From Leptolinea tardivitalis (GTDB lineage: Bacteria; Chloroflexota; Anaerolineae; Anaerolineales; Anaerolineaceae), in contig NZ_BBYA01000010.1 of assembly GCF_001050275.1 (NCBI RefSeq), positions 496,001-560,000 of the forward strand: DNA of 64,000 nt, written 5' to 3'. Under the pieces are notes generated by a model. The model was not told where the DNA came from, searched no databases, and saw only the letters and a list, made by a program, of their open reading frames with translations. Shown piece by piece: positions 17,125 through 27,255 of the stretch (the stretch's first letter is position 1; every line of letters starts with the position of its first letter). The translations under genes and the position numbers were made by a program.

Positions 17125-18837
17125 TTACGGACAGCAGATCACACCCCTGCCGCTGCGGCCGTCCACTTTGATTTTAAAGGGTAACGGTGTCTGTATTTGG
17201 CGGACGAATTCCATGTCTCGCACAATTTTTTGTTTTTCCAGCCATTTCCACTTTACACGCCGTGGACAGTTGAATGGCATGGAGAAATATAAGACTCCCA
17301 GATTTATGATGTTATGGAAGTAATGCGAACCCTGGCTGAGTTCAACTTTGACATTTTCCTGCGTAGCTTCCACAATCACCTTTGCGCCGCATACCTGCCC
17401 CCAGGTGACAGGGATTCCTAACCAGGGATCGAATGTTCCCAGGCGGCCAAAAACGATCAAGATATACGGCCGTTCTTCCATCAGAAGATGCCGGTTGATG
17501 ATCTCCAATTCTTCGGCAATCTGACGGGTATATTTCAATTCGAACTTGTCTGGTTTGACGTAAACGACATCAACAATATCATTCACACTTCCATTTCCGA
17601 GCACAAGTTCTGAAGCCGCCAGATTTTTGGAATTTGAAAGATCCCTGTCTGAGACTTGCAGATGGACGGTGGGAATAACCATCGGCCGCACCTGCAGAAG
17701 GGCGAAATGGTGTGGGTTAAACGTCATGGCAAATTCAATTTCGACCGGGGTCCTTAGAGTTTTTTCGCAACAGGCCAGCACAGATTTGATCAGCAAATTG
17801 AGCGGTAAGATATCCAACGCCAGCAGCGGGGCAAACGTCAAGGCACGGGGGCCTTTGAACCCGAGCCCGGCAGAAAAACGTTCAGAAATGGGATCATAGG
17901 TGGAAGCCAGATATTGCAGCACATCATCTTCTTCTGCTGCCTGTAAGTTCAGTCTCTGCATGTACTCCGTCTCTTTGATCGGATCATATTCGGGGAGTTC
18001 ACCCATATTCACCACCCAGAATTCGTTCTGGGTTTCAGAGAATATTTCATCCACCGACTCGAATGGTGGTGGACGTTTGGGATACGCGGGAGAAAATGAC
18101 CAGGTTTTTCCCCCATCCACGATCGTTTTTCCCAGACCAAGCGCCAGATCCACCACGCCATCCTGCGGCCTGGCTGGTTTGATGGGATAGTAATTGAACG
18201 ACCGGGCAACACCCGACAGTTCAGGGTAATAATGGTCGCTATGCCGTTTGCCCACCATATTCTGTAATATGACGGCCATCTTTTCGGTACAGATATCCAG
18301 ACCAGTTGCCCGGCAGTAGTCTTTTGAGATTTTGAAGAACGTGGAAGCCCAAACAAATTTTATGGCCTCCAATAATTTTCGGAAGCGGACATCCGGGTCA
18401 TGCTGGTTGTTGGGAATCATTTTTGTAGCATAAACGCCCGCAAACGGCCGGCGCGCGGCATCTTCAAGAAAACCTGATGAACGCACAGCCAGCGGCGTGG
18501 TCAGGTTCATCACCAGGTTGCGAAGTTCACCCAGTACTTCAAATGGCATATCGGCATTCATGAATGCATACGTTATGCGTTCATCCGGCATGTCACTTCT
18601 GGCAATATCCGCCAGATCATTTCGTTCGATGAAGGCCTCGAAAACACTGGTTCCCACAACAGTAAATGAAGGAATATCTACTGTGATTCCGGGAATTGAA
18701 CCATTTATCTCGGAGAGGGCATTTTGCATCGAGAGGAGTCCCAGCGCTTTGCCGCCAATTTCTGCGCGAGTATCCTCAGAATCATCCAGGATTGAATAAC
18801 CCTGCTTCAATCCAATGAAATGGAACGTGTCAAACAT
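17125..18837 (-). CDS. PEP/pyruvate-binding ATP-grasp protein lacking the phosphohistidine domain
   Basis: 570 residues. The N-terminal 380 or so residues resemble the nucleotide-binding domain of pyruvate phosphate dikinase and PEP synthase: GGKALGLLSMQNAL, the phosphate-binding AVRSSGFLEDAARRPFAGVY, and EFAMTFNPHHFALLQVRPM at its end. The swivelling domain with the catalytic His and the C-terminal PEP/pyruvate barrel are missing; full enzymes have about 800-900 residues. The last 170 residues (FGRLGTFDPWLGIPVTWGQV, then QGSHYFHNI) form a separate conserved region that I cannot name. The gene starts nine bases after the preceding dehydrogenase homologue, so they form one operon. The activity is unknown, perhaps ATP-dependent sensing or phosphotransfer. 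Confidence 0.75.
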   Translation of the reverse strand: MFDTFHFIGLKQGYSILDDSEDTRAEIGGKALGLLSMQNALSEINGSIPGITVDIPSFTVVGTSVFEAFIERNDLADIARSDMPDERITYAFMNADMPFEVLGELRNLVMNLTTPLAVRSSGFLEDAARRPFAGVYATKMIPNNQHDPDVRFRKLLEAIKFVWASTFFKISKDYCRATGLDICTEKMAVILQNMVGKRHSDHYYPELSGVARSFNYYPIKPARPQDGVVDLALGLGKTIVDGGKTWSFSPAYPKRPPPFESVDEIFSETQNEFWVVNMGELPEYDPIKETEYMQRLNLQAAEEDDVLQYLASTYDPISERFSAGLGFKGPRALTFAPLLALDILPLNLLIKSVLACCEKTLRTPVEIEFAMTFNPHHFALLQVRPMVIPTVHLQVSDRDLSNSKNLAASELVLGNGSVNDIVDVVYVKPDKFELKYTRQIAEELEIINRHLLMEERPYILIVFGRLGTFDPWLGIPVTWGQVCGAKVIVEATQENVKVELSQGSHYFHNIINLGVLYFSMPFNCPRRVKWKWLEKQKIVRDMEFVRQIQTPLPFKIKVDGRSGRGVICCP

Positions 18838-18846
18838 GAAGATATA

Positions 18847-20136
18847 TTAAACCCAGCCGCGTTCCTGGCAGGCAAGAGCCACTCGATCAATCGCCGCCAT
18901 ATATGCCGCATCGCGCATGGGAAGGTTATGTTTGCGCGCAAACGTGCTTACATCAAAATAAGCAGATGTTAAATGGGTATCCAATTTACCCAGCACTTCA
19001 TCTTTCGACCAGTAGTAATTCATATTGCTCTGCACCTGCTCAAAATAACTGCAAACCACCCCGCCGGCATTGGCAAGGATATCTGGGATCACATGAATTT
19101 CCCGGTCTTTCAATACAGGATCAACATCCATATCGGTTGGACCATTGGCCGCTTCGGCAAGGATTTTTACCCGCCGGCTGATCTTTTCCACGTTATCCGG
19201 CCTGATCTGGTTTTCCATGGCTGCCGGAACCAGAATGTCAACATCCTGCTCAATCCAGGCGTCACCCGGCAGGCACTCACAGCCCATATTAATGGCTTTT
19301 TCCTTGTTGATCTCGCCGAACGGATCGGTGATCGCTGAAATCTGTTCAAAATCAATGCCGTCTTTTTTCCGGAAAGCATACGATGTGTGGTCGGTGTGGT
19401 TCAGGCAGGCAATACAGGTCACCCGGCCGCCCATTTGCGTATAAAGTTGAACCGCATGCCGCCCAACGGTGCCAAATCCCTGTACGCTGGCTGTGGTTTT
19501 CTTGATATCCAAACCAAGTTCTTTCAAGGCCTCACGGACGGCGATCATTACACCAAAACCTGGGGCTTCTTTGCGCCCCTTTGAGCCTGATAATCCAACC
19601 GGTTTTCCGGTAATGAAACCGGGGCTTTTTACCCCATGAATGGCTTCATACTCATCCAGCATCCACAACATATGCTGCGGACCCGTCATAATGTCAGGGC
19701 CCATCACATCCCATTCGGGGCCGGAAGAATAGGCTGTTTGACGGACAAAGCAGCGGCATAAACGTTCCTGTTCCTTTGGAGTAAGATTATGAGTATCCAC
19801 CGCCACACCGCTGCTGCTTCCTCCCAGCGGCAGACGTGTTACTGCACACTTCCATGTCATCCACATGGAGAGTGCCCGGATAGTATCCAACGTTTCCTGA
19901 GGATGAAAACGAATGCCGCCTTTGGTAGGACCCAGGGCGTCGTTATACTGCACTTTGTAGCCCCGGAAAATCTTCGTTTCACCGCTGTCCAGATAAACCG
20001 GAAGGCTGAACGAATATTCGCGGCGGGGCATACGCAAGAATTCTCGCATGGCCGGATCAAGGTTGATCAGGTCGGCAATGCGGTCAAATTGTTTTTGAGC
20101 CGATTCGAAAATATTGTATGAGGTTTCAATACTCAT
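18847..20136 (-). CDS. Glutamate dehydrogenase homologue without the catalytic lysine
   Basis: 429 residues, full-length Glu/Leu/Phe/Val dehydrogenase fold. Substrate-site residues equivalent to the first two lysines are kept (GPTKGGIRFHP, Lys72; MTWKCAV, Lys96). The third and catalytic Lys, normally in GGGKGG or GGAKGG, is Ser: the sequence is LPLGGSSSGVAVD, Ser108, codon at 19813-19815. The Asp of the usual PAPD/PAGD motif remains as MGPD. The Rossmann motif GFGTVG is intact, but the strand that normally ends in Asp or Ser is replaced by ACLNHTDHTSY. Loss of the Lys should abolish normal deamination, so a regulatory or sensing role, or another reaction, is likely. It is three bases from the response regulator gene and nine from the PEP/pyruvate-binding protein gene. 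Confidence 0.82.
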   Translation of the reverse strand: MSIETSYNIFESAQKQFDRIADLINLDPAMREFLRMPRREYSFSLPVYLDSGETKIFRGYKVQYNDALGPTKGGIRFHPQETLDTIRALSMWMTWKCAVTRLPLGGSSSGVAVDTHNLTPKEQERLCRCFVRQTAYSSGPEWDVMGPDIMTGPQHMLWMLDEYEAIHGVKSPGFITGKPVGLSGSKGRKEAPGFGVMIAVREALKELGLDIKKTTASVQGFGTVGRHAVQLYTQMGGRVTCIACLNHTDHTSYAFRKKDGIDFEQISAITDPFGEINKEKAINMGCECLPGDAWIEQDVDILVPAAMENQIRPDNVEKISRRVKILAEAANGPTDMDVDPVLKDREIHVIPDILANAGGVVCSYFEQVQSNMNYYWSKDEVLGKLDTHLTSAYFDVSTFARKHNLPMRDAAYMAAIDRVALACQERGWV

Positions 20137-20139
20137 GAT

Positions 20140-20964
20140 TCATTCACCCTTTCCGGCGGGGATATCAACCGCCAGCATATAGCCTACTCCCGGCTTGCTG
20201 ATGATCATTTTTGGCCGCTGTGGATCGTTTTCCAATTTTCGCCTCAAGATATGAATATAAGACCGCAAGTAATCAACCTCACTGGCATATTGCCTGCCCC
20301 AAACCGCCGAAAGCAATTGCTCATGCAATAAGACCTGTCCCTGGTTTCTGGCGAGTTCCAGGATCAAATTGAATTCCGTTTCAGACAGGTAAACATCATT
20401 CCCGGCCACCATCACCTGCCGACCCGGAATATTAATTTTCAAATCACCGCAAACGATCTCCGTTTTCTTAGGGATAGCGTCTTTCGGTTGGCAGCGATGT
20501 AAGACAGCCCGCATACGGGCCAGAAGAATTTTCCCATGCACAGGTTTACTGATGTAATCATCGGCTCCAGATTCGAATGCCCGCAGAATATCATCGGGTT
20601 CTGTACTGGCACTGACAAAAATAATGGGAGCGTCGGTAAAATCCCGGATGCGGCGGGCAACTACGCAGCCATCGATTTCTCCCTCAAGGTTCATTTCAAG
20701 GAAGACCAGATCGGGCTGCTCTTTTGCTGTCATTTCGACGGCCAGATCGCTATTGCGCACTGAAAGAATACGCACATCGGCATCAGCCAGGAGATGGCGC
20801 ATTAATGTAATATGTTTCGAATCGCGATCTGCAACAAGCAGCGTATATTTTTTCGGCATGTAACCCATTGCAGAGTAAAGGGAATGGTTTAACAAGTATA
20901 GTAGCTTTTCGATTCTTCGTTGAAGGTTCAGTTTCATCCTACTGGTTCCTTCTTTCCCATTCAC
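20140..20964 (-). CDS. OmpR-type response regulator with Glu at the phosphorylation site
   Basis: 274 residues. An N-terminal extension of about 38 residues precedes a receiver domain (about 39-155) and a winged-helix DNA-binding domain (about 165-268; LSETEFNLILELARN and YLRSYIHILRRKLE). The phosphoacceptor position reads PDLVFLEMNLEGEIDG: the normal Asp is Glu90 (codon 20695-20697). The first residue of the acidic pair is also changed (VADRD instead of V-D/E-D). The conserved Lys is present in ISKPVH. It is probably not phosphorylated in the normal way and may be constitutively active or controlled by a protein partner. No histidine kinase is adjacent. The start is uncertain; ATGs at 20937 and 20859 are also in frame. 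Confidence 0.85.
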   Translation of the reverse strand: MNGKEGTSRMKLNLQRRIEKLLYLLNHSLYSAMGYMPKKYTLLVADRDSKHITLMRHLLADADVRILSVRNSDLAVEMTAKEQPDLVFLEMNLEGEIDGCVVARRIRDFTDAPIIFVSASTEPDDILRAFESGADDYISKPVHGKILLARMRAVLHRCQPKDAIPKKTEIVCGDLKINIPGRQVMVAGNDVYLSETEFNLILELARNQGQVLLHEQLLSAVWGRQYASEVDYLRSYIHILRRKLENDPQRPKMIISKPGVGYMLAVDIPAGKGE

Positions 20965-21093
20965 CCTTGACTCAGATACCCAGGCAACCTCGACCCTCCG
21001 ATGCTGCCCTTATAGGCGCCGGAAACCTGTGCTGCCTTTTTTCTTTCTTACCGGTAAAACCTCAGTATGTACCTCAACAATAATGATGGGAAT

Positions 21094-22587
21094 TTAACCT
21101 TTGAGCTCTGTTTCACCCATCAAGAAACGATCCACTTCCCGTGCGGCTCCACGTCCTTCATGAATTGCCCAGACGACCAGGCTCTGGCCGCGGCGCATGT
21201 CTCCGGCGGCGAAGATCCCGGGAACACTGGTGGTGTATCGGCCGTATTCCGCCTGTACATTTGTACGTGCATCGCGGGCGATGGCCAGTTTTTCAATTAG
21301 TTGATCTTCTGGACCAAGGAAACCCATGGCAATCAGTACAAGCTGCGCGGGAAACACTTTTTCCGTTCCGGGAATTTCACGCGGTTCTTTGCGTCCATTT
21401 GCACCGGTGACCCATTCCACCTGGATCGTGTGAATTTCCTTAACCCTGCCATTATCGTCACCGACTATTCGTTTGGTCTGAACATTGAAAATGCGTGGAT
21501 CTTCTCCAGAGACGGCCATGGACTCTTCCTGCCCGTAATCCACTTTGAGAACACGCGGCCACTCCGGCCACGGGTTGTCTGCCTGACGGACTGGTGAAGG
21601 TTTATCCAAAATTTCAAACTGGGTTACACTGCGGCAGCCATGCCGCAGAGCCGTACCGACACAATCTGTGCCGGTATCTCCTCCTCCAATCACAATCACG
21701 TCTTTTCCGCGGGCTGAAATTACAGTCATTCCGTCATCTTCCAGAGTGCTGCCTAAAAGATTGCGGGTATTGCCGGTCAGGAATTCCATGGCAAAATGGA
21801 CGCCTTTTAACTGTCGGCCTTCCACCGGTAAATCACGCGGTTTGGTCGCCCCGCAGCATAGGACGGCGGCATCAAAATCAATCAACAGTTTTTCGGCAGG
21901 CAGATTTCTGCCAACTTCCGTGCGGGTGACAAACTCAATCCCTTCCGCCGACATCAAATCTACCCGGCGTTTCAGGATGGACTTATCCAATTTCATGTTC
22001 GGGATGCCATACATGAGCAGGCCGCCAACTCGATCGGCGCGTTCAAACACCGTAACAGAATGACCGGCCCGGTTCAGCAAATCAGCACAAGCCAAACCGG
22101 AAGGTCCGGACCCAACAACCGCCACTTTTTGGCCTGTCCGCCGGGCAGGCGGTTCAGGAACCATCCACCCTTCAGCAAACCCTTTTTCAATAATGGCCAG
22201 TTCATTGTTTTTAATGGTTACGGGCGGGTTCGATATCCCCAGCGTGCAGGAACCTTCACATGGAGCCGGACAGACGCGTCCGGTGAATTCAGGGAAATTG
22301 TTGGTTTTATTCAGCCGTTCCAGGGCTTGCTGCCAAAGGCCGTGATAAATCAGGTCGTTCCATTCGGGGATCAAATTGTGGATTGGACAACCTGCCGCAC
22401 TGCCATTGAAAATCCGGCCTGTGTGGCAGAAGGGTGTTCCACAATCCATGCAACGAGATGCCTGTATTTGCAGTTTTTCCTCAGGAAATGGCCGATGAAA
22501 TTCCTTCCAGTGCAGAATTCGCTCTTCCGGTAAAAAATCAGTCGGCAATTCGCGTTGGTATTCCATAAATCCGGTTGGTTTGCCCAT
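21094..22587 (-). CDS. gltD: Glutamate synthase small (beta) subunit
   Basis: 497 residues, typical for GltD. It transfers electrons from NADPH through FAD and iron-sulfur centres to the large subunit for glutamate synthesis from glutamine and 2-oxoglutarate. The N-terminus has the GltD opening [13 protein letters not shown]. Cysteines for the 4Fe-4S centres are in [11 protein letters not shown] and [12 protein letters not shown]. The FAD site is [15 protein letters not shown] and the NADPH site [13 protein letters not shown]. It lies 18 bases downstream of gltB in the same operon. A 129-base spacer separates it from the response regulator gene, so transcription may continue into that block. 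Confidence 0.96.
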   Translation of the reverse strand: MGKPTGFMEYQRELPTDFLPEERILHWKEFHRPFPEEKLQIQASRCMDCGTPFCHTGRIFNGSAAGCPIHNLIPEWNDLIYHGLWQQALERLNKTNNFPEFTGRVCPAPCEGSCTLGISNPPVTIKNNELAIIEKGFAEGWMVPEPPARRTGQKVAVVGSGPSGLACADLLNRAGHSVTVFERADRVGGLLMYGIPNMKLDKSILKRRVDLMSAEGIEFVTRTEVGRNLPAEKLLIDFDAAVLCCGATKPRDLPVEGRQLKGVHFAMEFLTGNTRNLLGSTLEDDGMTVISARGKDVIVIGGGDTGTDCVGTALRHGCRSVTQFEILDKPSPVRQADNPWPEWPRVLKVDYGQEESMAVSGEDPRIFNVQTKRIVGDDNGRVKEIHTIQVEWVTGANGRKEPREIPGTEKVFPAQLVLIAMGFLGPEDQLIEKLAIARDARTNVQAEYGRYTTSVPGIFAAGDMRRGQSLVVWAIHEGRGAAREVDRFLMGETELKG

Positions 22588-22605
22588 ATCAAACTCTTTT
22601 CTTCC

Positions 22606-25600
22606 CTAATTCCCGCTCGCACGAACCTGCGCATGGGTATTGAGCTGGAAAGCAGCCATCACAGCTTCTTCTCCGGAAATGCCGGCTGCCTCCACTTCAC
22701 GAATGGCCTCAAGCACGTGTTTATAGTCTTTTGGCAGTACCTTCACAATCCTCTGGCTGACATCATTCCACTTTGCCAGAATTCGATGAGCCAACGGACT
22801 GGAAGTTAGCCGGGCATGGTTTTCAATCAGGGTTCTGACCTCATCCTGTTCCGCCGGGTCTTCAAGGTAACCGAGCTCAACCATCTCTTGATTGCATTTC
22901 TGATCAAAATCAGCATCCCAATCTATTACATAGGCAATGCCGCCAGACATACCAGCGGCGAAATTGCGCCCGGTGCGGCCAAGCACAACCACCCGTCCGC
23001 CCGTCATATATTCGCAGCCGTGGTCACCCACCCCTTCCACAACGGCTGTCATACCGCTGTTGCGCACGGCAAACCGCTCTCCGGCAACTCCGCTCACATA
23101 CGCTTCGCCCGATGTGGCACCATAGAAAGCCACATTGCCAATGATGATATTTTCTTCCGGCGCAAACGGCGAACCGGCAGGCGGGCGCACAATCACCCTT
23201 CCACCGGAAAGTCCTTTGCCGATATAGTCATTGGAATCTCCTTCGAGTACAAGCGTAATCCCTTTCGGGATGAACGCCCCAAAACTTAACCCGGCTGAAC
23301 CATGGAAGGTCATATGAATGGTGTCATCCGGTAAGCCATCTGGACCATACCGGCGGGTTACCTCACTGCCGACCTGTGTTCCCACAACCCGGTTGACATT
23401 GCGGATGGGCATATCTATCGTGACCCGCTCTCCTTTTTCCAGTGCCGGTTGACAAAGATCGAGCAAAACCTTGCGATCCAGGGCTTTTTCCAGATTATGT
23501 TTCTGTTCGATAGTTCCATACCGATCCGTGTCTACAGAAACCTGAGGCATGTGCAGCAGTGGAGAGAGATCAACATATTTGGCTTTCCAGTGATTGATAT
23601 CTTTCCGGGGTTCCAGTTTATCCACCCGTCCAATCATTTCATCTACGGTGCGGAAGCCTAACTGCGCCATGATCTCGCGCATTTCACGGGCAATGAAATA
23701 CATGAAATTAACCACATGCTGTGGATCGCCTTTGAAATTCTTACGGAGTTCAGGGTTCTGAGTAGCGATACCCGTCGGGCAGGTATCCTGCTGACAGACA
23801 CGCATCATCACACAACCAAGAGCCACCAACGGACCGGTGGCGAAACCGAATTCTTCCGCACCCAGCAAAGCTGCCATGACCACATCGCGGCCAGTTTTTA
23901 ACTGTCCATCTGTTTCAAGCACCACCCGGCTGCGTAAATTGTTCATTACCAGAGTCTGGTGGGTTTCCGCCAGCCCCAATTCCCAGGGAAGACCGGTATG
24001 TTTGATGCTGGAGAGCGGCGACGCTCCTGTACCGCCGTCATGCCCGCTGATTAAAATGACATCGGCATGGGCTTTTGCCACTCCAGCGGCAATGGTACCC
24101 ACGCCAACTTCCGAAACCAGCTTGACATTGATGCGCGCCTGAGGGTTTGCGTTTTTCAGATCAGTGATTAATTCAGCAAGGTCTTCGATGGAATAGATAT
24201 CATGATGCGGTGGAGGGGATATCAAACCTACTCCGGGAGTGGAATGACGTACCTTTGCAATCCAGGGATAAACCTTCTTTCCCGGCAGTTGACCGCCTTC
24301 ACCGGGTTTGGCGCCCTGCGCCATTTTAATCTGCAATTCTTTAGCATGGATCAGGTAGTTGCTGGTCACCCCGAACCGGGCAGAAGCCACCTGTTTGATG
24401 GCACTGTTGCGGGAATCTCCCGAGTCGTCCGGTTCATATCTGGACGGGTCTTCTCCGCCCTCACCGGTATTGCTCTTGCCGCCAATGCGGTTCATGGCAA
24501 TGGCCAATGCTTCGTGTGCCTCTTTGCTGATGGAACCGTAAGACATGGCTCCGGTCTTAAAACGGTGGACGATCGATTCAATAGGCTCGACCTCATCCAG
24601 CGGTATGGGCTGATCCGCAAATTTAAATTTCAGCAGGTCTCGCAATGTGGCCAAACCATCAGCCTGGTTATTGATCAATTCGGCATATGCCTTATAAGCG
24701 GCATAATCATTATTGCGGACCGCCTGCTGGAGTTTGTAGATTGTCTCTGGATTGAACAGGTGATGCTCTCCATCTGCCCGCCACTGGTAATTTCCTCCAG
24801 AATCCAGAGTGCGCCCGTTTACCGCCCGATCGGGGAAGGCATGGGCATGCCGCATGGCCACTTCGCGCGAAACCACGTCAATACCGATACCGCCAATCCG
24901 TGATGGTGTGGATGTGAAGTATCGGTCAACAAATTCCCTGCTCAGACCGATGGCTTCGAAGATCTGTGATCCAAAATAGGAGGCAATAGTCGAAATCCCC
25001 ATCTTGGAGATTACCTTGACAACACCTTTAACGATGGCTTTGGTGTAATTGTGGGCTGCCGTGTGGTAATCGATTCCGCTCAGCAATCCCTGACTGATCA
25101 TATCTTCAATACTGGCATACGCCAGATAGGGATTAATGGCCAGTGTTCCATAGCCGATCAGCATGGCAAAATGATGTACTTCCCGCGGTTCGGCCGATTC
25201 AACCACCAGACCGATCTGTGTGCGGGTGCCCCGGCGCAGAAGGTGGTGATGAAGCCCGGAAACAGCCAGCAAGGCCGGAATGGGGGCATGGCTTTCATCG
25301 ATCCCCCGGTCAGAGAGAATGACGATATTAGCTTCGTCATTGGCGATTATCTCATCCACCCGTTTATACAGGTCATCCAATGCCTTTTCAAGACCCCGTC
25401 CATCTTCCTCCGGATTGAACAGGATAGGCAAAGTGACGGTTCGGAAATACAACCGGTTGAGTTGGCGGATCTTTTCCAATTCCTCATTATCAATGATGGG
25501 AGATTTCAGCTTGATCATGCGGCAGTTTTCAGGCCGCGGTTCCAACAGGTTTTGTTCCGAACCCAGCATCACTTCCGTGGAAGTGACGATTTCCTCGCGG

Positions 25601-27255
25601 ATGGCATCAATGGGAGGGTTGGTCACCTGGGCAAATAGTTGTTTGAAATAGTTGTAAAGTAACTGCGGTTTATCCGAAAGGACCGCCAGCGGAGTATCGT
25701 TTCCCATGGAACCAATCGGTTCCATAGCGTTGCGGGCCATGGGCGCCAGAATGGTGCGTAAGTCTTCAAAGGTATATCCAAAGGCATGTTGATACTGGCG
25801 GACTTTTCGCTGGCGTTCCTTTTCCTGCTGTTCCAATCCGATGCCGCTTAGGGGCGGCATCTGTGGATCAGGTAGATCTTCCAGATCCACCATGTATTTA
25901 TTCAACCACTTGCGGTACGGCCGAATGGTGGCCACTTCATGTTTGATCTCTTCATCACTGACAATGCGGCCGTCTTCTGTATCAATCCAGAGCATACGCC
26001 CCGGCTCTAATCGGCCTTTTTTGATGATGGATTCAGGGGGCAGGTCCAGCACACCCACCTCGGATGCCAGAATGACCAGATCGTTGTTGGTGACATAATA
26101 CCGGGAAGGTCGCAATCCGTTGCGGTCCAGGGTGGCTCCGATGCCGTTACCATCGGTGAATACCATAGAAGCCGGGCCGTCCCACGGTTCCATCATGGAG
26201 CTGTGGTATTCATAAAATGCTTTTTTTTCTTCACTCATGGTCTCATGGCGTGACCAGGGTTCGGGGATCATCATCATGATGGCATGCGGCAGTGAACGGC
26301 CGGTGAGTACCAGCAATTCAAGAACATTGTCAAAGATGGCCGAGTCTGACCCATCGGCATTGATAACAGGCAGAATTTTGGGCATGTCGCTGCCAAACAA
26401 GGGGCTCTGAAAATGGCTTTGTTCGGCATCTACACTGTTCATGTTCGCACGCAGGGTGTTGATCTCTCCATTGTGTGCCAGATAGCGGCAAGGGTGAGCG
26501 CGATCCCACGAAGGGAAGGTGTTGGTGCTAAAACGGGAATGCACCATAGCCAGGGCGGTTTCCATAAGCGGATCGGAGAGTTCAGGGTAAAAATGGCGCA
26601 CCTGGGTAGAGGTCAACATGCCTTTATACACCAGAGTCTTGTACGAAAGGCTGCATATGTAGAATTGCTGGTGGCCGGGCATGTCTCCATAGCGGAGAAT
26701 CTGTTCTGCACGTTTGCGAATGACATACAACTTGCGTTCAAAAGACATGCGGTCTTTAAGGTATGGACTGCGTTCGATAAAAACCTGCCTTACCACCGGC
26801 TGGGCAGCCCGAGCCGTAGCACCCAGCAGACTGCCATCTGTTGGAACCGTCCGCCAACCCAACACCTGCTGACCCTCTTCTAAAACAATTTCTTCAAAAC
26901 GCCTTTCCATGGCGTCGCGCTGGGCGTCATCCACAGGCATGAAAAGCATCCCAACACCATAATACCGGGGACCGGGAAGGTTAAACCCGGCGTATCTACA
27001 CTCTCGTTGCAGGAACCTGTGCGGAGTTTGAATCAACACACCGGCTCCATCGCCGGTATTCGATTCTGAACCACTGGCACCACGGTGATACAGATTATCC
27101 AGAATTGTTAAAGCATAAGAAATGATCTCATGAGAGGGAATCCCCTTGATGTTGACCACGAAACCTGTGCCGCAAGAATCGTGTTCAAATGATGGATCGT
27201 ACAGGCCTTGTCTGGGGGGAAGCCCGATTTGGGGTTGTTGGGTGGGTTCGATCAT
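22606..27255 (-). CDS. gltB: Glutamate synthase large (alpha) subunit
   Basis: 1549 residues, the usual size of GltB. The glutaminase domain is at the N-terminus. Its nucleophile Cys follows a short propeptide ([10 protein letters not shown]; Cys near residue 28), which is normally removed by processing. The FMN-binding synthase domain spans about 850-1230 and includes [13 protein letters not shown] and [20 protein letters not shown]. The 3Fe-4S cysteines are in [15 protein letters not shown]. The C-terminal beta-helix has the usual G-x-x-G repeats (for example [13 protein letters not shown]). With GltD it forms the main high-affinity ammonia assimilation route. It is the first gene of the cluster, preceded by 790 bases of non-coding DNA. 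Confidence 0.97.
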   Translation of the reverse strand: MIEPTQQPQIGLPPRQGLYDPSFEHDSCGTGFVVNIKGIPSHEIISYALTILDNLYHRGASGSESNTGDGAGVLIQTPHRFLQRECRYAGFNLPGPRYYGVGMLFMPVDDAQRDAMERRFEEIVLEEGQQVLGWRTVPTDGSLLGATARAAQPVVRQVFIERSPYLKDRMSFERKLYVIRKRAEQILRYGDMPGHQQFYICSLSYKTLVYKGMLTSTQVRHFYPELSDPLMETALAMVHSRFSTNTFPSWDRAHPCRYLAHNGEINTLRANMNSVDAEQSHFQSPLFGSDMPKILPVINADGSDSAIFDNVLELLVLTGRSLPHAIMMMIPEPWSRHETMSEEKKAFYEYHSSMMEPWDGPASMVFTDGNGIGATLDRNGLRPSRYYVTNNDLVILASEVGVLDLPPESIIKKGRLEPGRMLWIDTEDGRIVSDEEIKHEVATIRPYRKWLNKYMVDLEDLPDPQMPPLSGIGLEQQEKERQRKVRQYQHAFGYTFEDLRTILAPMARNAMEPIGSMGNDTPLAVLSDKPQLLYNYFKQLFAQVTNPPIDAIREEIVTSTEVMLGSEQNLLEPRPENCRMIKLKSPIIDNEELEKIRQLNRLYFRTVTLPILFNPEEDGRGLEKALDDLYKRVDEIIANDEANIVILSDRGIDESHAPIPALLAVSGLHHHLLRRGTRTQIGLVVESAEPREVHHFAMLIGYGTLAINPYLAYASIEDMISQGLLSGIDYHTAAHNYTKAIVKGVVKVISKMGISTIASYFGSQIFEAIGLSREFVDRYFTSTPSRIGGIGIDVVSREVAMRHAHAFPDRAVNGRTLDSGGNYQWRADGEHHLFNPETIYKLQQAVRNNDYAAYKAYAELINNQADGLATLRDLLKFKFADQPIPLDEVEPIESIVHRFKTGAMSYGSISKEAHEALAIAMNRIGGKSNTGEGGEDPSRYEPDDSGDSRNSAIKQVASARFGVTSNYLIHAKELQIKMAQGAKPGEGGQLPGKKVYPWIAKVRHSTPGVGLISPPPHHDIYSIEDLAELITDLKNANPQARINVKLVSEVGVGTIAAGVAKAHADVILISGHDGGTGASPLSSIKHTGLPWELGLAETHQTLVMNNLRSRVVLETDGQLKTGRDVVMAALLGAEEFGFATGPLVALGCVMMRVCQQDTCPTGIATQNPELRKNFKGDPQHVVNFMYFIAREMREIMAQLGFRTVDEMIGRVDKLEPRKDINHWKAKYVDLSPLLHMPQVSVDTDRYGTIEQKHNLEKALDRKVLLDLCQPALEKGERVTIDMPIRNVNRVVGTQVGSEVTRRYGPDGLPDDTIHMTFHGSAGLSFGAFIPKGITLVLEGDSNDYIGKGLSGGRVIVRPPAGSPFAPEENIIIGNVAFYGATSGEAYVSGVAGERFAVRNSGMTAVVEGVGDHGCEYMTGGRVVVLGRTGRNFAAGMSGGIAYVIDWDADFDQKCNQEMVELGYLEDPAEQDEVRTLIENHARLTSSPLAHRILAKWNDVSQRIVKVLPKDYKHVLEAIREVEAAGISGEEAVMAAFQLNTHAQVRASGN

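Noticed and set aside
20965-21093. A riboswitch between gltD and the response regulator gene
   Set aside because: The 129-base spacer has GC-rich patches but I could not match it to any known aptamer or find a convincing expression platform.
24202-24903. Long plus-strand frames opposite gltB (also 25051-25638)
   Set aside because: They lie wholly inside gltB, whose motifs are continuous, and have no known domain.
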